Below are positions 18,904-28,839 of a stretch of 64,000 bases of DNA, in pieces. Below the pieces are notes generated by a model. The model saw only the letters and a list, made by a program, of their open reading frames with translations. It ran no database searches and was not told the DNA's origin. The DNA lies in NCBI RefSeq assembly GCF_019059575.1, contig NW_024881507.1, positions 930,001-994,000 of the forward strand, written 5' to 3'. Every line of letters starts with the position of its first letter. Position 1 is the first letter of the stretch. Source of the stretch: Amphibalanus amphitrite (taxonomy: Eukaryota; Arthropoda; Thecostraca; Balanomorpha; Balanidae). The translations under genes and the position numbers were made by a program.

Positions 18904-21205
18904 CAGTGGCGGCGGAAGGTAATTTTGGATGGGGGTGCAAAGTTTTCTCGAGGGGCCCCTCTGGAAGTTTGGGCCCCCCTTCATTTTTTTAGTGATTATT
19001 ATTGAATTATGGAAAACGAAGATTTTGGAAAACTATCCCCATACACACAAGTTCTGCAAAATGTTTGAAATTGCAGTGTACCTACCTATCTCAAATAATG
19101 AAAGCATAAAGAAGCAAATGCAGCTAGTTTTTATCGGCTAATCTTTTAGTCTACCCACCACCCGCAGCGTCTCAAACCACTTTTCTGGATCCGCAGTGGA
19201 CCATTGAGGGCCCTACGAGACCGTTCCAAGAATTGACCGTGTTTAGAAGCCCCTTGGAAACCGACCACATAGAGACTCCTCCAGAGACCTACATGACTCC
19301 CCAGACTGAATGAGCCCTCCGATCAGGGTCGGTCCCTTAAAAGTTGCTGAAAGGTTTCAGAAGACAGTATAGGCTCGAAAGTCTTTTGAGGGCTCTCAGA
19401 AACCGGCATCGGACCCCAAAAAAGCCTGTATGGAGGCCCTCCAAAGCCGGGATGGAGGCCACATGAGCCAATGTTTAGCCTAAAGAGCCGGTATGGAGAA
19501 CTGAATAGAGGAAAGGGGTCTCAGTGGGGCCTTCAGGGGCAAGCGTTTGAGCCTCAAAAGTATGCGTGGGGTCTTACAGGCAGGTAGACCCCTCGAGTAT
19601 GCACGGGGTCCCAGGAGCTCGCGTGTGAGCCCAAATATTCGGCTGGCGGCTACTAGAACCAGCATGGGGATTCTTAGAAGCCGCTTAGACCCACATTTCA
19701 CGGGTCATGAGTCCCAAGAGTCGATGTAGGGACCATAAAAGCCGGTGTAGGGCCCATCAAGATTACTTTACTACGGGGCCCCGGCCCATAGCCCCATGAG
19801 TTCCGACATTGAGACTCTCAGAGGCCGGCGACGGGGCACCAAGAGCAGATAAAGTGCCTCAACAAGCCGACATGGGGACTGAGAATCAGTGTGGAATTCC
19901 AGGAGCCTGCGTGAGCTCTCAGAGACCTTCGTATTTCGTAAGGTCCACAAAGGTCGTTGGGTCCTCTGAATCTGAACTCTGCGGGGCCCTCAGAGGCTAG
20001 CATGTCACCTGGCACCTGCCTGCGTTGAGTTGAGACCCTCCGAGGCCGTCGTAGGGTTCTTCAGAGGCCAGCGTTGGCCCTTGAAGCCTTCGTTAGGCCC
20101 TAGAAGCCGTCAAGAGGGCTCTCAGAAGTCAGAGGTCAGCATGGCCCCTAGAGCCTGCCTGCATCGAGGCCCTCAGAGGCCGTCGTGGGGCCCTCAGACG
20201 CCAGCGTGGGCCTTTGGAGCTTGCGTTGGGTCTAAAGACCATCGTGAGGGCCCACAGAGGTCGTCGTCAGGGCCCTCAGCCCCTCAGGGACCGTCCTGGG
20301 GTCCTCAGAAGTTTGTGAGGGCCCTTAGAAGCCTTCGAGAGGATCATCAGAGGTCGTATGAGGGTCCTTGGCCATAGTGAGGGTCTTCATGGGCCCTCAG
20401 ATACCTTTGCAGGGCTCTCAGAGGCCTTGGTAAGACCGCTAGAGGCCATCGTTAGGGTCCTCAATAGACCGTTGCAGGGCCCTCAGATGCCAGCAGCCTG
20501 GTTGTGTTGGGGCCCTCAGAGGCCGTCGCTGGGCCGTCTGAAGCCAAATGGGCCCTCGGACTTGAGTTGGGTCTAGGACCGTCACGAGGGCCTTAGAGAC
20601 CGTCGTAGAGGCCCTCAAAGGCCAGCGGGCCCCTGGAGTCCTGTGGGACCCTCAGCGGTCGTCATGAGGGCCCTTAGTGGTCGTTATAGGGCCCCAGGGG
20701 ACAGAGGTCGCCGTGAGAGCCCTCAGAGATCATCGTAAGGGCCCTCAGAGGCCGTCATAGGGGCCCTCAGAGGCCAGCGTGGCCCCTGGAGTCTCCTTGG
20801 GGCCCTGGAGTCTCTGTGGGACCCTCAGCGGTCGTCATAAGGGCCCTTAGTGGCCGTTGTAGGGCCCCAAGGGACAGGTCGTCGTGGGAGCCCTCAGAGA
20901 TCGTCATAAAATGGCCCTCTGAGGCCGTCGTGGGGGCCCTCAGATGCCGCATGGAGCACCAAACGCGGCTTGGGACACTTCTAGCCGGTGTGGGGTCCCA
21001 AAGACTAGCATGGGGCACTCCTGGCCATAATTGGACATCCCGGATATCAGTGTTCGTTTTTTCTGGTTTTCAGGAGAAAATGTATTGGATGGTGCGACGG
21101 GCCCCTTGTACGGATTTTGGGGGTGCAAAAAGATATGTTTGCACCCCCATGTTTTTCGATGGGGGTGCAGCTGCACCCCCCGCACCCCCTATTCCGCCGC
21201 CACTG
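18904..21205. mobile_element. Inner hAT-type element carrying a minisatellite
   Basis: The inverted ends are CAGTGGCGGCGGAA (18904-18917 and 21192-21205), 14 bp and perfect. They are flanked by the 8-bp duplication CCGTGAGA (18896-18903 and 21206-21213). Inside the ends lie GGGGGTGCA boxes, including a perfect 20-bp palindrome at 21161-21180. Nearly all of the 2.3-kb interior is a degenerate minisatellite. No transposase is present, so mobility would depend on a hAT enzyme elsewhere. Confidence 0.9.
19200..20990 (+). repeat. Degenerate minisatellite inside the inner hAT
   Basis: Dozens of imperfect units built on CCCTCAGAGGCCGTCGTRGG occur, roughly 25-40 bp apart, with variants such as CCTCAGAGGCCAGCGTGG. 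The order is irregular, suggesting repeated slippage and drift. Open frames across it reflect composition only. Confidence 0.8.
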
Positions 21206-21968
21206 CCGTGAGACTGGAATGTCTCAGTCTGTAGCTATATCCACGAATATCATGGTGACTATTTGTTCCTATTTCGTGTACGATTGTACCATATGTTTTT
21301 GAAGGTACCGAACTACTGGCGGATCAAAGGGGGATATTTGGCGCAAATTCCCCCCCCCCCCCTCCTGCAGCGTCCAAAATCGAAGAAAATTTTCGTTTTT
21401 TTTTTCAAGGATAAAACGAAAACTAAACAACTTTTATTATAAAAAAGCATCTTTTAAACTACACAGCAGTGCGAAAGGAATCGAAATCCGATGAGTTTTT
21501 AGAATTTGGAGAAACCTTTTCGGAGATATGCCCTCCCGCAGCGTCCAAGACCGCCTATCTGGATCCGCCAATGGGATTTGGAGGAATCTGGAGGATTTTT
21601 GTAACTGATCTGGAGGATTACAGCCTTCTCCATCTGGCAGCACTGGCGGCCAGTCAATCCAGTGCTGTAGTCGCTTGCCGCGGTGGATGCGAATCGTTCC
21701 CGTGTCTATGCCGCAGTGAAAAATCTGGTGGGTGACAGACTTCGTGATTTCGTCCACCATATAATGTGAGTTAAACCCCAGAAAGCTATATGGTATCATC
21801 TGTCAATATAGGGAGGGTGTGATATTTATTCATAGTGTTCAATATAATTCCCAGGGAATTAAAACGGTTGATACATAGCTCCCCCAATCCCACGTTAACC
21901 CCAAGTGACAGAATCCTCGTTAAATTACCCATTGGTGCTAAGCATTGATCAGAAGAGATAAGTTCTAA

Positions 21969-23954
21969 CACAGATAACAGTAGTACTGGATTGGAAACAG
22001 AATATTGGCAGTTGCAGTAAGAGGCCGAATGTTTTTATGCGACGGCGCCAAAATGGGATTCTCGCGTGCGGCTGCGTGGATAATTTGTGTGTTGTGTATT
22101 GCAAGAAATCGTAATTTTTGTGTTTTGTTGTTTACATTTAAAATCGAAGCTACCAATGTTACTTTCATTTGCTTAAAAAATTAAAGTATTTCACTTTTAT
22201 TGATTATTAAGAGGGCACAATGCGTGGTATTTTCTTTTGAAAACAAAGTGTGGTGCAAAGCCTTACATACGTATAGGTACATCAACAATGGAGGAGGGGA
22301 ATGAGCGGTAAAAAAACTGCCGTTCTGGCTACACCCAACGAACCAAGAGGAACAAAAGATTAAAACAGGAGATGTCTCACATGCCACCTATTCGCTTTTC
22401 TCACCGAAACATCTCTACGGGCTCAGTGGGTTGACGCCATGGGTCACCGTGACCGGGCTGAGTGAAATCAGGACTATTCCGCTGCATGTGTGAGCTGCAT
22501 TTCAGAAAGGAAGATTTCGAAGATGATCGGTCATTTCGTACCGGCATGCAGAGACAGCGCCGTCGGCTCAAGAGCGGCGCAGTCCTGTATTGACCAGCGT
22601 GGATTACGCGATGCCCCCTGTGCACGAGCGGCCAGCGAAACTAGCCATGGCATCCGCACGCCACTCACACCAGAAGCAGGTTATGAAGGACCAGACCGAT
22701 GCGTTCTTCACGAATGACAATGTCAGCTATCAGGTGGCAACTACAACTGGTCGAGTGTCCGACAGTTCCTGGAGAATGAGGCGGTACTCCGAAGTCGAAC
22801 TAAGGGCCTCAGATGGTGGTCACTGGTCACGTTTCAGCCCCGCCGACGCCTCCGCCCGAATGGCACCATCAGCATCACAGGAGTGACAGCAGGATGGTGC
22901 TCTTGTCATCCAGGAGCCAGTGGCCGCGGTGGCGAAATCCACTGAAATGGAGGACCTGGATGACAGCGCCAAGGCCTCCCTGACACAGCTCTGGCGCCTC
23001 GGCACGCTCGGCCACCAGGCGTAACAAGTACGGTGCCTCCGCCAGCCTGCTGATCTATCTTGGGGCTACGCCGCTGGAGGTACGACTGGAGAAAACGAGG
23101 AAGACATCGACCTCGCCGTGAGGATCTGCCATATTTGGAGGCAACTGCCGAAGACGGAAGCTAACAGGAACCAGCTGCTGGCCTGCGATCAACCACGAAG
23201 TGACGAAGATAGTCGTAAACCGGGATGTCGAACCGACCGGAAGTCGTTTGCAATGATAGCCACGACGTCCTTAGGAGCCTCCTTCCAGAGATGTATGCGA
23301 CGGTTTTCAATCTATTTGCTGGAAAGTGTGGAAACATGGTAACTGATAAGTGAGGCAGACACTCAAGACAGTGCTGTCCATCGAAAGTCAGGAAGCAGAC
23401 ACCCCAGCGGCAATCGGGTTGCACCCCGATCGAGGAGCGACAAGAGGCCAAAGCTCAGCAGGGTCAAGAAGATGTAAGGCGGGGAAGAAAGGTCGCTGAT
23501 GAAATTGGGAGGGCAGGCGAAGCGAAGTGACACTTGAAGGGGTGTTTTGTGACGTTGGTTTGAATTGTGACGTTTGGATGGTTCGTTGTGACAGGACTGG
23601 TGTCGATTAGCATGTAAATAAAGAGATCAAATTCCCATGTACAAGTACTTTTTGTGGATGAGAGTGGGAAATCATTATAATCAAATCAGTGGCATACGTT
23701 CCCTCACCACGGTGAGGAAAGTGTAACCAGCATTAGGTACGTTTAGTAAAATAAGTTGCCATTATGCAAAAATTCAGCAATAAACACGAGCACGGCTAGA
23801 TTGCTTCTTTATAAGTTTAATTCACATGAACCAATTTTTTTTTGCCTGTGGGAGAAGATATCGAAGTCTGGGCACGAAATATTCGGTTCTGTTTTCGGCC
23901 TCTTACTGCAGCCACCGGAATCCTGTTTCCAATCCAGTACTACTGTTATCTGTG
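21969..23954 (+). mobile_element. Decayed P-superfamily element with THAP remnant
   Basis: The perfect 32-bp inverted ends start CACAGATAACAGTAGTAC (21969-22000 and 23923-23954). They are flanked by the 7-bp duplication GTTCTAA (21962-21968 and 23955-23961). Inside, on the plus strand, a THAP zinc-finger remnant is visible: LRAQWVDAMGHRDRAE near 22415-22464 and CELHFRKEDFEDD near 22487-22525, followed by RRLKSGAVLY. It is interrupted by at least one stop (where Trp is expected) and a frame change. THAP domains belong to P-element transposases and their derivatives. The remaining interior (22.6-23.7 kb) shows no intact transposase. Confidence 0.85.
22360..22580 (+). pseudogene. THAP zinc-finger fragment of P-type transposase
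   Basis: Known role: the THAP domain binds the inverted ends of P elements. Visible landmarks are a CLTCH-like Cys pair region, FAFLTETSLRAQWVDAM with the invariant Trp, then the Cys-x2-His pair in CELHF and a terminal LKSGAV block like the LKPxAVP box. The frame is broken (a TGA at the expected Trp after RAE, and a shift before CELHF), so it cannot encode a working protein as it stands. Confidence 0.75.
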
Positions 23955-24101
23955 GTTCTAAGCATATAGACGACAGACGTCCTTTTAAACATCGTGCACA
24001 CTCTGCTCGACTGTAATAGGTACATATCGCGATCGAATTGACTCAACCAAAAACATCTTACGAATGTGTCCTTTAAATTCATTTACAGCAAACGCGGGAA
24101 G

Positions 24102-25891
24102 ATGTTCCGGCTGTTGCTGCTTGTTGCCTGTCTGGGAGCTATCCAGGCCCAGAAGATGCATATCACCCTAAAAACAAAGGATGCTCCTGAGCAGAATCCG
24201 AATTTGACTCCGAAGGAGGACGCTCCTTCGTTCCATGTGCAGCTGCTGAAAAACATCAAGGCGAAGGTTGGTATTCAGCATATCTATTTATGATATATAG
24301 GCTTACGTTACATTGCATTACTTGCGTAATAAATCCTATCAAAGGTCTTTTATTCGCAATACGAGAAAATGCATGTCCTTGGTATCGCCTTCACAAACGG
24401 CGCCGCTGATTTCGTCACGTAAACAGGACAATGAACTCCCTTAATTGGGCCGATGCCACTTTTCCTTCGACAGGGAGTGCAGACATTTGTGGGGGAGATC
24501 TCGCTAGGGACGCCTCCCCAGCTGATGTCGGTTTCGGTGGAGACGAGCAGCGCCCTCTCCTACTTCCCATCTGTGAGATGCGAGGATCAATTTTGCAAGT
24601 CGCGCCGCCAGTACAACTCGTCCGCTTCGTCCACTTACGAGGCAAGTGGACAGTGTGATAAAGGGAGGTTTCAATTGAATATTAATTCTATTGGAATACC
24701 AAACTTAGGTACCTAAGGCCTGGTGCCTGATATTCGAAATCAGCTCATATTTTGGTTACAATGCTGAATGCTGGTATAAACGGTCAAATGCCTACCTGTT
24801 ATAAATAATCAGACATGATTGAGTTTTATTCACGATCGATGGCAACACAAGGAATTTCACTTGTGTTGCCATCGATCGTGAATAAAGTCAAGCCTACCTG
24901 TTACCTACGAATCAAACGCTTAATGAAATAATTGTATTTTGGTTCATTTTGATACAAGTATTCGCAATATAATCATCCTCGATATAGGTTCCATTTATTT
25001 TGAAAAAAATGACATGCATGTCGTTTTATATCGGTTTCCTTTCGTCCAAGATAATTCACGTCCCTTCTCATCCCGTCTTCATAGGCGTTGGGAACTCCAT
25101 TCGAGCTGCCGCCCGGCATAAACGCCAGTGGAGTGCTCTCCAAGGACTCCATCAGCTTTGCGGGCATCACCGTCGAAGGCGTCGTGTTCGGCGAGGCGGA
25201 GAGCATGTGGAACAAGTGGCTGTCGATCCTGCCGCCAGACGGCGTGCTCGGTCTGGGGCTGCAGGGCATGGCTCCGGAGGGCGTGCGTCCCATCCTGGAC
25301 GTGATGGCCGAGCAGGGCGTCATCTCGGAGCGGGTGTTCGGGATGTGGCTGGGCAGGGACCCGCAGGGCGGCGAGCTCACCCTGGGCGGACTGAACGACC
25401 AGCTGTACCGGGGCGAGCTGACCTGGGCCAACCTGACGCCGCCGGACGGCCAGTGGTGGACCGCGCCGGCCGACTCCATCGTCCTGGACGGCCTCACCCA
25501 GCTGGACCTGTGTCCCGGCGGCCGCTGCGTCGTCCTGCCGGCTTCCAACAGTCCCTACTTCATCGTATCCGAGGCCCAGGCGGCTGCCATCAACGAGGCG
25601 CTGGGCGGCCTGGACATTGGCCAGCCGGGCGCGGCCGTGCTGGACTGTACCACCCTCTACAGACTGCCGAACCTGACCATCACTGTGGGCGGCCGCGCCA
25701 TGGTGCTCGGACCGCTCGAGTACACGTTCCTGCTGCGCTTCGAGGGCGGTCTCCAGATGTGCGTCTCTGGCTTCCTGGGCTTCCCAGGCGTGGACGATCA
25801 CACCATGCTGCTAGGCACACTCTTCATGCAGAAATACTATATCGCCTTTGACAGGGAAAATAACAGACTGGGCTTCGCTGACAGCGCATAA
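24102..25891 (+). CDS. Secreted pepsin/cathepsin-D-like protein with lost catalytic motifs
   Basis: Exons 24102-24266, 24474-24641 and 25085-25891 join in phase 0 to give 379 residues, the usual length for an aspartic-protease precursor. The start MFRLLLLVACLGAIQAQ is a signal peptide, followed by a short propeptide. The fold is that of family A1: VGEISLGTPPQ, VFGEA, DGVLGLGL, WLGRDPQGGELTLGG, CVSGFLGF, LLGTLFMQKYYIAFDRENNR and LGFA. The first catalytic DTGS is replaced by ETSS (Glu at about residue 78). The second, expected at CVVLPASNSPYFI, has PASN in place of DTGT. It should therefore bind but not cleave, like the cockroach allergen Bla g 2. Intron 2 uses a GC donor (GAG|gcaagt). A 5' UTR acceptor just before the ATG implies an upstream non-coding exon. 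Confidence 0.9.
24825..24886. repeat. Perfect 27-bp hairpin in intron 2 of the protease homologue
   Basis: Left arm 24825-24851 and right arm 24860-24886 are perfect inverted copies (TTTATTCACGATCGATGGCA onward) with an 8-base loop. A direct repeat GCCTACCTGTTA flanks the hairpin at 24790-24801 and 24892-24903. It may be a tiny fold-back insertion. Confidence 0.75.
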
Positions 25892-26136
25892 GAGGAAACG
25901 TTGGCTTTGAATCCTACGGGTGCTGACAACTCACCGAGGCGACTTTCTTACCGCGTATGTTTTCGTTTATATCGAGTCTCTATCGGTATGGGTCGTAGCA
26001 TGTAATACAAAACGCCAATGTACCTAAGCGGTTCTTACTTCTGTTTTTTTTCTTTATTGTGCATGGCTATTGCCCAATGCTCATTGCTTATGATGCTATA
26101 TGTTATAGGACATGTCAAATATCAATAGGCATTTAT

Positions 26137-26142
26137 AATAAA
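26137..26142 (+). promoter_or_regulatory. Poly(A) signal of the aspartic-protease homologue
   Basis: AATAAA lies 246 bp after the stop codon on the coding strand and is followed by a T-rich stretch (ATTTTGTTGTT). It is the first clear signal downstream. Confidence 0.6.
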
Positions 26143-26996
26143 ATTTTGTTGTTACACCTTATTTCAATTCACGCTACCGAAGCAAGGAATACAGCTGCAA
26201 TTGGAGTTTTGCAACACTAAACGGCTAGTTTTTTTTTTCCGATTGCCTGAAATGAGCATAATCTTTTATATAGTCCGAAACCCATAAACAAAAAGCAAGA
26301 GCGTCTTTTGGAGAGTTGTCCTGGGAGTGTCCTAGGGGGTTGAGGATGCATTCGGAACAACACAAAGGCTCCGTCCGCTGGCCCAGCACACAGCTCTTAT
26401 GTAGCGGGTAAACACAGACCGCGGTACCGCGGAGATGAGTCACCAGTTACTGGGCGGCGGGCCCAGTTGTGCTGAGTCAGGACACGGCGCAGCCCGCCGC
26501 TCACGAGTCACGGTCCAAGGTGACCGTATACCGAGAGCCCGCTGCAGTTTACACAGCTCTGGGTGGCACCAAGGGCATCACTGGGAGGTGAGGGAGGTCA
26601 TCACTGACCGGAGCAGAGGAGCGGAGGTGCGCAGCGAGAGCAGAAAAGCGAGGAGCGGGATCAGGACAGATCGGTGACGAGACAAACCGTACCTACACAC
26701 ACAGTTACATACGCCATGTATGTAAATGGAGGGCGCAGTAGACGGCTAAAAGGTCTGTGTGGTATAGAGTATAGACTGTGCTCGAGATATAGCATATGGT
26801 TGACCAGACGGCAGCACGCTTCGCCAGCCAAAAATAAAAAAAAGAGAAAAAGACGCATTAGAGCCTGCACTCAGTCCTTAACAAATATTTACCAGGCCCC
26901 GCAGTGACTGACGCAGTGTTTATTCGCTGCATAAAGACATTACGTAAACTGTGCTAGACGACGTTCTCATGAGAAGCAATTATTAAGAGTCAGTCA
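26143..26996. other. Non-coding sequence
   Basis: No supported gene. A moderately GC-rich patch (about 26400-26680) has open frames without recognisable motifs or good splice structure. Confidence 0.4.
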
Positions 26997-27920
26997 TAGG
27001 GTGAATAGGTCAAAAACGCCCCCATTAAGCGCGAAACCTTCTGACACTCAACCCAACACAGATTACTCAAACCTTTGGGCACCATCATGTAGCTCATTCT
27101 TTTTACTACGCTTTGAGACCAAGAAAAGACACCTGCGTGTGGTATTTAACTCTCCAAAAAGGTTTTCGCATACCCTTACAAAAGGGCGTTTTGCCCCACA
27201 CCCTGGGTAATACGCCCACACCCATGTGCAAAGCGCCCCCACCCCATCCAGCAACAGAACATGATGAACATGGCAGAACTTGACGTCATTCTGACGTCAT
27301 TTGTGGTCAACCTATCATAGCCTTTGGAATAAAATTTTGTTGCAATGTGTAAAATGGATGCCCGGAGGAGTCCTGAAAGTTTGGTGACGATACCTGCAGT
27401 CGTTTAGGATATATCAGCAAAAAAGGACACGGAGAGGCCTTTTCGGCACCCACCTACAAGGCGCTACCCTGCACTCTCACCACCGTGCAAAACGCCCCCC
27501 TTTCAGAAAACTGGGGGCGTCTTGCCCCATGCATCGAGTAGGCGTCTTTCCCCATCCGCTCCATTTCCGGTCAACAAAATATTGACAAAAAACGCGCCAC
27601 TAACGCCGCAGCATAATAAATTCAACAGAATGACAATAAAGGCAGTTTTTAGTGATGTGCACAATAGCAAGTTTTGTGATATAAAGAAGGCATCAAAATA
27701 TTAGGAATCTTCTGTAAAAACAACAAAAACAACACCCAAAACCAACATCAGCACCTACCCACGCTGCTCCTCAAGACGCAGAACCGGAAATAGAGACCTA
27801 CGTAAACAAGCAGCTGACTGTTCTGAAAGACAGTATAAAACACCTATCCGTCGATAAGAAATACGATTTTTTTAGGGGAGGCGTTTAACCCAGGGGTGCG
27901 TTTTCCCCACAGTTACCCTA
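26997..27920. mobile_element. Possible TIR element rich in CGCCCC motifs
   Basis: The ends are imperfectly inverted: TAGGGTGAATAGGTCAAAAA CGCCCC on the left against, in reverse complement, TTAGGGTAACTGTGGGGAAA ACGCACCCC on the right. The interior repeats GGGGCGT/ACGCCCC boxes. No coding capacity and no clear target duplication. Confidence 0.35.
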
Positions 27921-27928
27921 ACTTTCAC

Positions 27929-27964
27929 CACAGATAACAGTAGTACTACATACTGTTATCTGTG
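27929..27964. mobile_element. 36-bp micro-element made of P-type inverted ends
   Basis: CACAGATAACAGTA (27929-27942) and its exact inverse (27951-27964) enclose only 8 bases. The unit is flanked by a perfect 7-bp duplication CTTTCAC (27922-27928 and 27965-27971). The same 14 bases form the outer end of the P-type element at 21969-23954, which also has a 7-bp duplication. It reads as an extreme internally deleted copy that was, or derives from, a real insertion. Confidence 0.85.
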
Positions 27965-28597
27965 CTTTCACATTATATAGTGAATGTTTTCAGGGAAAAA
28001 CTGCTAGGAATTAATAATGTACATACAAGAAAGACGAATCCCGACAATAGATAAAACCAATTAATTTAAAGGTAGTGTGCCACCTTCCAATGATTTCCTA
28101 TTTTATTTTTCCTAGGATAAGAAGCTTCTGTTTTTACCTAATATCGCAAAAAAATAAAAAATGGGCCTAAAATAGTGCTTTTTTCGCCTAAAAGTTTATC
28201 GGTTTTTCGATATGTATAACAACTGTAGTGGGCTGACCTGCAAACAGGCGTCAGCAACAATCGCGAATGCGGCGCACATGTGACAATAAGCAAAGGTCAT
28301 TATAGAGTTACGACGTACGGGAATGAGTTATCAGCTGTCTAATCGTAGACAACACAATGTCGAATTTAAACTGTAAGCCTGTATTGGTATTGTTTCTTTA
28401 ATTTGGCTGTCGAACATTAATTTATGGTTTGAAATATTATTCTATGTAAAATAATTGATATGAAACAGCCGTCTCTAAAGTTATGACCCCATCTCACTAC
28501 ATGAAAGTGGCAGAAATGACAATGATCAGCTGACGCATTTTTCTTGGCCGAAGTCAGAGCGCGCGGCCCGACGTACCACCACCGCACCACAAAGTAT

Positions 28598-28836
28598 GAG
28601 CAGAAGCCGCGCCCAAAGCCAGGGCCCCGGTAACGTGAGGTAGCCGAGTCGGGGCAGCGTGCGCTGACCCAAGCCGGGGCCGCGGCTTTGGGCGCGGTCT
28701 ACCGCATCCCCGGGCTATCACATGACACCGGGAGGACGCGCGTCCGGCTTGGGTCAGCGGCCAGCGCACGCTGCCCGACTCGGCTACCTCACGTTACCGG
28801 GGCTGACCGGGGCCCTGGCTTTGGGCGCGGTCTACC
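28598..28836. repeat. GC-rich fold-back repeat with arms of about 80 bp
   Basis: The left arm (about 28598-28677: CGCGCCCAAAGCCAGGGCCC, then GTAACGTGAGGTAGCCGAGT) is inverted at about 28745-28832 (GACTCGGCTACCTCACGTTA, later GGGCCCTGGCTTTGGGCGCG). The right arm holds small insertions. CGGTCTACCGCA occurs in the spacer and again after the right arm. The CG content is far above the surrounding sequence. Confidence 0.75.
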
Positions 28837-28839
28837 GCA

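Larger units (their letters stand above)
18668..21645. mobile_element. Outer hAT-type element, non-autonomous, split by an inner hAT
   Basis: The inverted ends are CAGTGCTGCCAGAT (18668-18681 and 21632-21645), 14 bp and perfect. They are flanked on both sides by the same 8-bp duplication GCGGCCAG (18660-18667 and 21646-21653). CAG-type ends plus 8-bp duplications are diagnostic of hAT. The element's own sequence, excluding the inner insertion, is about 670 bp and contains repeated GGAGGATTT motifs with no transposase. A further pair of hAT-like ends (TGGCGGATC near 21315 and GATCCGCCA near 21563) hints at another small insertion without a clear duplication. Confidence 0.88.

Noticed and set aside
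21314-21571. A third nested hAT element
   Set aside because: TGGCGGATC and its inverse are present, but the ends differ outside these 9 bases and no matching 8-bp duplication was found. Mentioned only within the outer hAT entry.
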